Shown here piece after piece: positions 1 through 9,120 of a stretch of DNA of 64,000 bases (its first letter is position 1; the number at the start of each line of letters is the position of its first letter). The DNA is from Cloeon dipterum. Lineage: Eukaryota > Arthropoda > Insecta > Ephemeroptera > Baetidae. Location: positions 21,814,501 through 21,878,500 of the forward strand of contig NC_088787.1 of the NCBI RefSeq assembly GCF_949628265.1. Direction: 5' to 3'. The notes beneath the pieces were generated by a model. It saw only the letters and a list, made by a program, of their open reading frames with translations, did not search any database and was not told the origin of the DNA. The position numbers and the translations under genes are program-made.

Positions 1-187
1 GTTTTCTATTTTGATTGTGAGAAATTCCCTTTTAATGAAAAAACTAGACAAATCCTTTATTTCTCTGCTAGCCTATTTTAATTAGTAGCCGAACTTCTTT
101 TATTTACACCAAATTTTGTTATTTTTTTTCAAATTGAAATGCAAATAATTTTTTCTTGAAATAAAAAAATCTAAAAATTGTACTCAC

Positions 188-296
188 GAAGGGTCTTGAT
201 AATTTTGAGTGGCTTCTGTTCAGATGCAGCGGGCATGGCGTAAGTCACCGAGGCCAGGGCCATCAGGACGAGCAAACATGAGGAACGGGGACGCAT
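188..296 (-). CDS. Secreted small-protein gene, first coding exon (partial, runs off left edge)
   Basis: The minus-strand exon starts at ATG 296–294 and ends at a consensus donor (GTGAGT, 187–182), so the rest of the gene lies left of the window. It encodes 36 residues plus one base. Residues 1–20 form a classic signal peptide: MRPR, then a hydrophobic core (CLLVLMALASV), then a small-residue cleavage site T-Y-A. The mature part begins MPAASEQKPLKIIKTL and is basic. The ATG was chosen because it immediately precedes the signal core and sits in AAGATG context; longer versions of this frame need a non-ATG start. A TATA box lies about 130 bp upstream. I do not recognise the family. A secreted peptide, hormone precursor or small cuticle/venom-type protein are all possible and cannot be separated from one exon. 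Confidence 0.6.
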
Positions 297-422
297 CTTG
301 GGGCTGCTGCTGGAGCGAACGGAGGCGGCGGAGGGCCGATCGAGTGCACGAGCTGGCTCAGCGGCGAGTGAAAGTGAACGAACGCACACCAACGAGTTAA
401 CACACTTTTTTCAACCCGCGTG

Positions 423-429
423 TCTTATA
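423..429 (-). promoter_or_regulatory. TATA box of the secreted-protein gene
   Basis: The minus strand reads TTATAAGACA here. A start site about 30 bp downstream would fall near 395–400, giving a 5' UTR of about 100 nt before the ATG at 296 with no intervening ATG. The geometry fits a focused, TATA-driven promoter, as is common for regulated secreted proteins. The assignment rests on sequence alone. Confidence 0.5.
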
Positions 430-431
430 AC

Positions 432-2571
432 CATCGGCGGCGGCGGGTACTGCGGTGGGAGATGCCCGCCTTCGTTCCTATTCCAAAGCATTTTTTACCT
501 TAAATTTAATTCAGCGCCCAATTTTTCACGTCAGGCGGGGGAGATATGCTACATAAATACGTGACATGAATTGTGACGATGCACTTCATTCATGATGCAA
601 AAAAATTATCTTGGAGCGTAGAGAAATGATGCAGCATCACACTTTCCTCGAAATGTTGACCAATACCTCCGTTGGGGAATACCTTCATTGCCCTCCATTT
701 CATTATCTCGATGAATATATAGGGCACTCGAAGGTAATCCCATGTAACAGTATATAACGATGGGAGTGAACGAGTCAGATTTATTAACTTTCCATCGATT
801 AGCTGCAGTTCTTATTTTAATCTCATCCAATCACGAAAAAACACGATTTTATTTATTTTTTACCGTTAACCACAATCCAAAGCACATGCGTCATGAATGC
901 CCATGAAAACCATCGAATCGTTCAAGTGACAGGGTTATAAAGAGTGCTGTGAAATCGTCTAAAATCTAAAAGGACCATAATTTCACGGATCATTGCTAAC
1001 TTTGGTTTGCGTTGGGAAACTTTTCTCAATGTTTAATTCTTAATGGAATTTTTGTCTTCTGTCCAACATTTTTCCCCCATCATATCGAAGTACGTTTTAT
1101 GCTGAGTAGAGATGCGTTGTGAGACATAATAGATAATTAAAAAATTAATGGTTTCGAACAAAAATTAAAATTGATATTATTTTACACTGGTTACAGGACT
1201 GCATCATCTGTAATATCTCCTAACCTGTTTTTGTGGGAAACAGAGGTGAAACCCGTCTAATACGGAGATATGGTGGCAAGCGCATCAATTGCTGTCGCGC
1301 TGGACGTTGCACCGATTTTCTCGAAAACAAAAAAATAAAATGTCATGCATCATAAATTTTTCTTAAAACATTAAACAGTGAGTTAATAGGGTTCATTTTG
1401 AAGAGGAAATATTTTTTGATGTGTCTCTTTCACAAATCTTTAATTTTATACTTTGAGTTAATATTTGAAACATAAAAATTAAACATATATAGCTTTGGAT
1501 TGAATTGAAACGTTGTAGAGGACATTTTTGCAAGTTTTTTGGTCCAAACCGCATCTTTGTAGCTATCTTGAAACTTATATTATTACCGATATAATCTAAT
1601 CATTTGTCAAGTGCCAAAAGTGAAAACTTCAACTCAGGAAATACTCCACATTTTGGTCTGAAATTTGGCAATGGAAACCTCTCATCCAACCCTACAACGG
1701 AAGTTTTTCCAACGTGCCAGTTTACCCTCGATTAAACGCTAACTTTGAAAACAATACAGAAAAATGTCCTAGTTCTTTGGTTAAAAATGTTTACATTTTT
1801 AATTTCCATTTAGGAAAAATTCCATCAAAGGAAGTACATATAGTTTTTTTTCTATATTTTCTCAGTGTTACATTTTTAAAAATATTATGTTAGTATTTAG
1901 AGCAAATTTTAGACAAATTTTATCAAGAAATTTTAGCCTCTTTAAATTGAAAATAAAAAAATTGAACATTCCCTTGGACTTAAGATTTTTTGATAGGATT
2001 GGAAACTCAATTTTTTTCAACTATTTCAAGTAACGTAGCTTATTTAAAAAAAGTCCTGGTAAAAATATTCATGCGGAGTCTGGTGTCTAGCAGATGAAAT
2101 CAAGGACAGAGCGACTGCTTGGTTTCATAACCTTGACTGAGAAAGGATGGCCGTAATTTCATCGTAGATGAGATTGGCTTTTTAGTGCGTCTAGCCTATA
2201 AAATAGCTCCATGTAAAGGAGATGAATTTTTATAATGTTTGTTTCAACAACTGGCACACATAACATTTAGATTATATAACAATAATGAAGGGTAGTTAAT
2301 TTTTAATTAAATACACTGAATTAGCTGGGAACTATTTAATGGATGCTAACGAACAACAGCTAGCTCAGCCTTGGTCCTAAGATTATAAAAAATAACCGAC
2401 TTTCATGCCAGCTGTTGGTATTTATGCTGGTAATTGACAACGTAATCTCATTTGACACTTTAATACCATCTAAAGGAGAAAGAAAGTCAGCACCTTGGGC
2501 TCCACTTTGGAAATCTAAGTGTTAAAAAAGACAATATTAAATATACAAGAATGTGAGAAAAATAATATTAA
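432..2571. other. Intergenic, AT-rich, no gene seen
   Basis: The region lies between the promoter of the left gene and the poly(A) signal of PPIL3. It is mostly AT-rich with frequent stops in all frames. A GC-richer patch near 1235–1315 has no coding signature. I see no RNA gene or clear mobile element. Confidence 0.6.
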
Positions 2572-2577
2572 TTTATT
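2572..2577 (-). terminator. PPIL3 poly(A) signal
   Basis: An AATAAA hexamer on the minus strand lies 20 nt past the PPIL3 stop codon, implying a very short 3' UTR. Confidence 0.6.
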
Positions 2578-2596
2578 GAGTAAGACAAATTGCGCA

Positions 2597-3654
2597 CTAC
2601 CCAGCTAGTGGGTTTGCATGAATTGTGATTTTGTTGATTCTAGTTTCGGTGAGGGGGCGGTAGTTTTTCGCGTTGACATTCATTTTCTCCAGCTCGTCCA
2701 GTGCGTCGATTCCATCGATCACTCTTAATAGGAGTACAAACCGTGAGTACCACACGATTATAAAAAGAAGGAAATATAAACTTACTTTCCAAAGAGGGTG
2801 TATTTGAGGTCCAAACTCGGCTGCGGTCCATAAGCAATGAAAAACTGGCTGGCGTTTGAATCTGGACCACTGTTGGCCATTGAAACTGTGCCTCTCGCAT
2901 CGTGCTGGAACATAAAATAAACATTGCCTCAATTGCAACGAATTTACTCTAATAAGAAAAAGTTTGAACTTTTTATGTCTCTCTTTTGGAAAAAATAAAA
3001 GAATATAAGAGCTCAGTTTGTTAAAGATTTGTTTAACCTTTTATAAATTTAAATACTGCGAATTGATATCATTTCAAGCTGATTTAAAATTTAAAATCAC
3101 CTTCAAGTCTTCACAGAATTCGTCTTCGAATTTCCTGCCCCAAATCGACTGTCCACCTTTGCCCGTGTTGTCCGGATCTCCAGTTTGCACTATGAATCCT
3201 TTGATGTTTCTGTGGAAGGTGCAGCCAACGAAATAGTCGCTTGCACAAAGGGCCAAAAAGTTCTGCAATTGAATAATTGTTTCCTGTTAGTTTTAGCCGT
3301 CAGATTATCAACTTATCAACACGCACTCACTTCACATGATTTCGGGCACTTTTCGCACTGCAGTTCTATTTTCATATCTCCAACATCCGTGTGCAGCGTG
3401 ACAGACTGGAACGAAAAATTATATTTCATTAAAATTGTTTTCAAACCACCGTCAAATATAAATCTACGTCTAATTTAAATGATTCATCAGTGGAATTTTA
3501 AACGCCTCGGAAAAGTCATAACCTTTTTCTATTTAATATAATACACATAAAATAGCCCTGCAGAACCATAATATGTAAAGATTACTTTGAAACTAAGATA
3601 AATCTGAAAAAAAAATCAAATTTTTATACGTAAGAAATAAAATATTCCTACCAT
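2597..3654 (-). CDS. PPIL3: Peptidyl-prolyl cis-trans isomerase-like 3 (cyclophilin), complete
   Basis: Five coding exons on the minus strand: 3652–3654 (ATG only), 3331–3405, 3101–3262, 2786–2904 and 2597–2723. All introns are GT–AG, phases agree, and the total is 161 aa, the same length as human PPIL3. The protein is a single cyclophilin domain. Seen motifs are [15 protein letters not shown] (residues 42–56), [10 protein letters not shown] and SQFFIAYG. In cyclophilin A numbering the catalytic Arg55, Phe60, Gln63, Gln111 and Phe113 are present (here R44, F49, Q52, Q100, F102). The drug-contact Trp121 is Ser110 and His126 is Tyr115; human PPIL3 also lacks that Trp. The family is known as spliceosome-associated and nuclear. 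From these substitutions I infer weak cyclosporin binding. The gene shares its strand with AGTRAP downstream and is not an operon. Confidence 0.93.
3548..3606 (+). repeat. Dispersed repeat, copy 1 (pair with 61229)
   Basis: About 57 bp containing AATAGCCCTGCAGAACCA and then TTTGAAACTAA recurs at 61229–61282 in the same order with small indels. It lies inside the first intron of PPIL3 (3406–3651). Confidence 0.55.
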
Positions 3655-3781
3655 CACGAAAAATCTAGGTTGTAAATTAACTTGTAATTCGAAAATCCCA
3701 AACAATTGCTCGACTAGCAGATTTTCCAAACTTGCGGTGTTTGTTTTGTTTACTGATTTGCCGGCATAACGAACACATATG

Positions 3782-4942
3782 TTTTGAAGTTGGTCGAGAG
3801 GATCTGCTCAGTGCTGCCATCTGGCCTCGTATCTTTTCATTACAATGAAACTCTTAGAAAACGCGGGAGGGGAAAATTGACATATTAATCAAAATAATGT
3901 GTGTAAATTAATCATTTAAATTCAAGGAGCAACCTGGGAAAGATTTAGCTTTTTCCTCATTTTCTGATAGTATTTGAAATATTACTATTTATAAAGCTAA
4001 AATGGAAGTGTCACAAATTTTCTGTAAAACTCAATGAATGATGGAAAAGACAATTAGGCTAATAAAACCAGAAAATATCGAAAATATTTTTCATCCATCC
4101 TTAACCCCTCGTCTGAAGGGAACTAATTAATTTTCCAGCGCTTTTTGCACCTGTTTGCTATCACCTTAAAAATGGATTTGCGTACATTCCCTCTTCAAGA
4201 CCTAACTCACCCCTTCAAAAATTATGAAAATTATATGGTGAGCCATGAATAGTTCTAACCATCGCGAATAAAGGGGACACCTGCAATTTAAAACGACTGA
4301 CTTAATTTTTTCCAAACATGTTTACCTTCGAAAGGGAGCTGTTCAGCGCCGCCACCTCACGTTTTACCTTTTGACCACACGCGGCAGGTGAAAACTGACA
4401 AGAGCGTTAATATTAATTAGGAACGAAATAAAACGTCTGGTTTTGGAGACAGCAATTAAATTAACTCTTGATTTCATCAACACAATAATTACCGTAATTA
4501 CATCAAACATCACATTTTAAGCACATGACAATATGTATAACAATTTCCTAGACGACTATATTTAAAGAAGAGAGCTTGAATTTAAACGAAAAATACTGCT
4601 TCAATTATTGGAATGATTAGCATATCACTTTTTCTTACTTACATCTTAATTTAAGCTTTGACTGTCCCGTGCAGTTAGTATAAATTGCTCCGCTTGTTTT
4701 TAGTAAAAAGCAAATGCACTGAAAATATGGCAGTAATATGATCATCTTTTGATTTAATACGTTGTTAACAAACACAATTTTCCAACAGGAGGGTGATAAA
4801 AATCACAAATGGTCCAAAAATAAAATAGCGATATGCAATTCAGAGTATTTGAAATTTTGTGAATAAATCATCTTCCCAGCAGAAAATTGCTTTCTTGAAA
4901 TCAATCAGTGCTTGTAAAAAGGAAAAAAGAATATTTCGGTGG
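3782..4942. other. Intergenic between PPIL3 5' end and AGTRAP 3' end
   Basis: No gene is seen. The PPIL3 promoter should lie at about 3700–3850, a GC-richer patch containing TGCTGCCATCTGGCC but no evident TATA box. A copy of dispersed repeat family A is at about 3926–4050. The remainder is AT-rich, with one GC-richer stretch at 4340–4390. The minus-strand 3' UTR of AGTRAP enters from the right. Confidence 0.5.
3926..4050 (+). repeat. Dispersed repeat family A, copy
   Basis: It carries the family A 3' block: GCAACCTGGGAAAGATTTAG, then CTTTTTCCTCATTTT, a variable AT stretch and TTTTCTGTAAAACT. The same order is seen at 14505, 20655, 42095 and 52370. Confidence 0.5.
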
Positions 4943-6775
4943 TTATCCAATGTTGTAGTAAGTCTTGTCAGCTGTGGCGGCCGACGCCTGGGGTACTACC
5001 GGTGGCTGTCCCCTGCTTTGGTCCATGTCCTCGTAAGGGCCGCGAGGGGTCGTCTGTCCTGGAATTTCCAATAGAAAAGCGAATTACGTCAGGGCTCACT
5101 TTTTGGCGGCAGCTCACCAAACATGTTTCCGAAGACGTTGGTACCACCGGTCGGAAGGATGGTGACGCTTGTAGAGCCCACCCTGTCCTGGAGGCCGCGG
5201 TACAGGCCGAAACACGAAACCGGACGCAGCAGCAGGTTGATGATTGCCATGCCGACGCTGAATCTCTCGCTGCCCACTGAAATAAAAATCAATAATATAA
5301 TATACTTAATAGATATGAATGTCAAAATATATCATTCGAAATGTTGAGCTAAAAATTGTGAAAATCAGAGTGCCGTTGGAATTTTTGGAATTAGCCGCCT
5401 ACTTAGCTATTTACTAGAGAGCGACCATATTGTGACGTCATCAGTCTCATGGCCGCTGATATTCAGGACAGACCCTGAATGTTGTTCCATTTGCTGATTG
5501 TTTGGTACAAAAGGTACATATTTCAAGTTCAGTGCTACAGCCTGTAGAACAATATTCCGCCAAATCTGTGCTATAGAATGAAAACTTAGGTGCAAATCTA
5601 AGTGTCTTTAAAGGAACAGTTCTTCAAGAGTTATTGAACCAATTTTTCTTCCTCTTTATAAAATATTATGTGTGCAAAAAATTCCAATTAGAAACTAATT
5701 AGAAACTAATTGGGCACCAAAAGGATACCAAACAATCGTTTTAAAAGTTGTCACCCTAACAGTGATGACGTCACAAAATAAATACGGGTTCTCCTTGTCT
5801 AGCGCTTGATGGCTATCGTGGAGGCTAATTCCAGAAATTCTCAGATTTTGTATTTTTCAGGCATCATAGAAAAAATTAACATTTTCCACACATGCGTGTT
5901 CTTTGAATTCAGATTTTAAAAAGATCAAAATAAATCTTTCAACAAGAGCTTTTCTAATACTTAAATTAAAATTACGAAAATGATTAAAATTAATCCATCA
6001 AAATGTCACGCAGAAATGGCTGGTACTAGGGTATATAAAACGAAATTTACGAAAGTTCTTTCAAACTTCTAGCGAAATTATTTAAGTAAATTATTTCACC
6101 AATTAAAAGGAATCAGGAATCAGTGTTGGAATACAGAGGCGCCATATTGTCTGTATATGACCGACAAGTCTCAAAAGAACATTAAATTTGGAACTCCACT
6201 GCATCCAACACAAACTATTTTTGAAAAATCGAGAGAAATAATAGAATTACCTGAGTGCCACCCTTAAACAAAGAAAATTCAATAGCTGCGTTAACAGCAG
6301 ATAAATTAATTTAAATTTTTAGTCAAAATTGAAAACTTTTTTACTTACTTAGACTAATAAACGAAGGGTAGTACACACTAATGACAATAATGTCTAAAAC
6401 AATGCAGATCAGGTTGACGCATAGACCCTAAAAATTCAAAAAATCAGTAAGAGTGAAATTATTAGACCGAAATCCGTGCCATTTGGACAGGGTCTTCTGA
6501 GTCCGGGCTGTGCATCGACCACAGCAGAGTAATCAGGAAGAAGGCGTTGTAGAAGAGATAGGAATCGGGGCTCCAGGCGCCCTGCACACCCCTGAGAAAG
6601 TCACAAATGAGCAAAATCCAGGTCAATCCCTGTTTCTTACCAGGCGATCAGCAAGAAGTGCACCAGGAATGTCACCTGCCGAGACAACCAAAACAAAGTT
6701 AAAATCACCGTACTGTTATTCAAAAAGAGATTTACACACCTTGAGGGAGTTCGAGGCGGAACTCTGAGGAATCAT
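4943..6775 (-). CDS. AGTRAP: Type-1 angiotensin II receptor-associated protein-like (ATRAP), complete
   Basis: Six coding exons on the minus strand: 6740–6775, 6641–6675, 6480–6591 (or 6468–6591), 6349–6427, 5100–5276 and 4943–5058. The product is 184 aa (188 with the alternative exon 3 end) against 159 in human. Four hydrophobic segments are visible: about 13–29 (VTFLVHFLLIAWG), 36–53 (SYLFYNAFFLITLLW), 62–84 (LCVNLICIVLDIIVISVYYP) and 93–117 (FSVGMAIINLLLRPVSCFG). The FSVGMAI..LLLRPVSC block and the LD-I-I-S-YYP block are ATRAP hallmarks. The cytosolic tail is polar and ends YYNIG. Family knowledge: a small endomembrane/plasma-membrane protein that promotes receptor internalisation in mammals; its insect role is unclear. 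The exon 3 donor is non-standard (see findings). The largest intron, 5277–6348, carries a foldback repeat. Confidence 0.88.
5350..5860. mobile_element. Foldback (inverted-duplication) element in an AGTRAP intron
   Basis: Two arms of about 250 bp are inverted about a centre near 5605. Matching blocks, read inward from each side: AAAATC-GAG, then AATTT-TGGAATTAGCC, then CTAGA-AG-GA-CC, then TTGTGACGTCATCA (5430–5444, and reversed at 5762–5776), then GATTGTTTGGTA. There are no ORFs, so it fits a non-autonomous, MITE-like DNA element. Each arm carries the palindrome TGACGTCA (5433–5440 and 5766–5773). Clear target-site duplications were not identified. Confidence 0.65.
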
Positions 6776-6780
6776 GTTGC

Positions 6781-7060
6781 TAAAATAGGAAAACTGCTTT
6801 CGAACGTCTAATCAAGCCTTCGGATTAGAATATAAAACTAGTGGCGCAAATGTGCAACAAGCATCGCAATGACAGCAGCCTCGGAGACCACAAACTCACG
6901 CGGAGAGCGAGTCACATGATTTCGGGTCGATACTTGCGCGACTCCGACTCACCTAGAGACCACGGAGCGCACCTAAAAGCCGGTTTGCCGGTTCTCTGAC
7001 GGCTGCTCAAGTGGTGTGATTCGCGGAGGCTGTTTTAGATGGCTCTCGCCACCACTTTCC
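6781..7060 (-). promoter_or_regulatory. Probable AGTRAP 5' UTR exon, intron and promoter area
   Basis: A good acceptor (TTTTAG before CAACATG) abuts the start exon at 6780. A strong donor, TCTAG|GTGAGTCGG, lies at 6952–6946, so a non-coding exon probably runs from 6953 up to about 7050. The area is GC-rich with no TATA box, consistent with a housekeeping promoter. The transcription start is not defined. Confidence 0.4.
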
Positions 7061-7631
7061 CACATACAGCCAGCATCAAGATAATAAAAGATATAAATAC
7101 GGTCATTCCATCATCAAGAGTAACATATTGTCGATAGTTTATTACAAACATAATTGGTTGAATTTAATTAATAAAAATATATGAAAAGGCTTTATTTTAA
7201 AAATAATCTAGTAAAAAGTTAAAGTATATTATAATTTTATTACTAAAATTGAAACAAAGTTTATAAAATGATTTAAATAATATAAAAATTAAAAAAGTTT
7301 CACTTTTAGCAAAATTTCAGAAAATATATATTTTTAAATTATATATTAACTAAAAAAGAAAAACTCTACTTTACAAACATTATATAAAAAATTATGTTTT
7401 TAACAAACTATAAAAATAATAAAGCGAAATTCTGTCCGTTCGTGTGCGAAAGTCGAAATGTAATGAACCCGCCAGGAGGGACGAGCGAACACAAGATGAG
7501 CTGGCTGGCTGTCATAATTTAAAAAATTTGGTCCTGCCAGAGAGAAAAATAAAACGTCAGTGGAGAGCAAACTGGAAAAGGAACGAAAAGGCAGCATCCG
7601 CGCGCCGACGAGTGCTGGAATTAGTCACACG

Positions 7632-7685
<54 letters not shown>

Positions 7686-9120
7686 GCTCTCTTGGTCGGT
7701 CGGTCGGGATGATGGAAATAATCATAGTGCGGGTGAGAAAAAGGAGGAAGATTGCACGTGGTGCTCAGGTCGCGGCGGCCAATCGTGCCCTGAGAGGCGG
7801 AGCGAAAATACTATCATGCTGGCGTAGTACCTGGACCTGTCAGTCGCGTGTGGACCCTCTCTCGCCCAGCTGTGCCTCGTCCGCCCGCTCGCCCAAGCCC
7901 TCGCCGACGGGGTGACTCCTCTTCTCTGGTCAGTCATTTTCTATTTTTTGTCCTGATTAATTTTATTGCTAATTTTTGTAGTCATTTTATTTCAAATTTA
8001 CGTTATTTTTATTTCCCAATTTAACCATCGTAGACATCTTTGAAGATTATTATCATTATACGTTCACTCCATTTGAGATGCAAACCAGTTTTATTTATTA
8101 ATTAGGATATAAAAACTAAAAAATGCAAAGAATGGTTGATAATTTAAGAAATAAAAATTTATTTGGTCCATGCAATTTTTAATGATTTATATATAATAAT
8201 ATTTTCGCGTTGACATTCCAATTTACAGAATAATGTGACTGGACTACTAGAATTAATTTTAAGATTTTAATAAGAAAATATAAAATCGCTTTATAGAATG
8301 AGATTTTTATTTATAATATGTAAATGAAAGTGAGAAAGACTAAAATTGATCCAGCACGGGTCTCGCTAACTTTCATTTTTTTTAATTATCTATTTCTGAC
8401 ACTGAACGTAAAATCTTGGAAGTAAATTCTCTTTCCATTTAGAGATTTTATTTTCCTAATTAACACCTTCAATTTAGTTTTGTGTATTTATAAAGGATTG
8501 TTGCCAACTAATTGTAAGCTTTAAAGGGCTGTAGCTGTGCATGGCTAAGTAGATTACATTTTACGACTTATTTTTTGTTTAATCTATTTTAAATCAACCA
8601 AAAACTATTAAAATATGGCAGATAATTTAGCAGTTTAATAATGTCATTGAAATGCCACTGTCTCACTGGTCATCTTAAAGCTTTTGAATGGAGCAGCTCT
8701 TCAGATTCAATACAACATTGCGACTAATTGAAATTGGTTGTTACTAGGCACTTTCTGTCTTTTCTGAGCTGAATATATGTTGTGCAATCCCAAGTTTAGT
8801 TTTTGATAGAACTCTTAACGAATTTATGGCTTCGGTAAATCTCTGCAAACATTTTCTGGCAGATATTTAAAATTTTTAAAACAATCTCCAGCAGTTCGCT
8901 GCACATCATCTGCAAATTTTTAAAACATTTTAGGTTATTTTTCCGCTTCCTTTCAGCAAAATAATTCAATATTCTTACAGTTTTTTTAAGAGACAAATAT
9001 GTGCACATAAAATATTGGCTGTTTACTCAAGAAAATTATTTAATCTAATTTTTTTTGTTAATCGTGCTGGTATAGAAATTTAGTATCCTGTGATTTCATA
9101 TATATAATCAAACAAATTAT
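7061..9120. other. Gene desert, part 1
   Basis: 7061–7430 is extremely AT-rich and holds nothing recognisable. 7431–7930 is a GC-rich block with the (CT)n tract at 7633–7683. 7931–9120 is AT-rich again. ORFs over the GC block are produced by the CT repeat and lack family signatures. Confidence 0.55.
7633..7683. repeat. (CT)n microsatellite, about 50 bp
   Basis: Uninterrupted CT dinucleotides; read on the other strand these are GAGA-type sites. The tract lies in a GC-rich block about 0.6 kb upstream of the AGTRAP 5' end. Confidence 0.95.

Noticed and set aside
7444..7827. 127-codon frame over the CT repeat
   Set aside because: The Ser-Leu run is just translated (CT)n; the flanks show no protein pattern.
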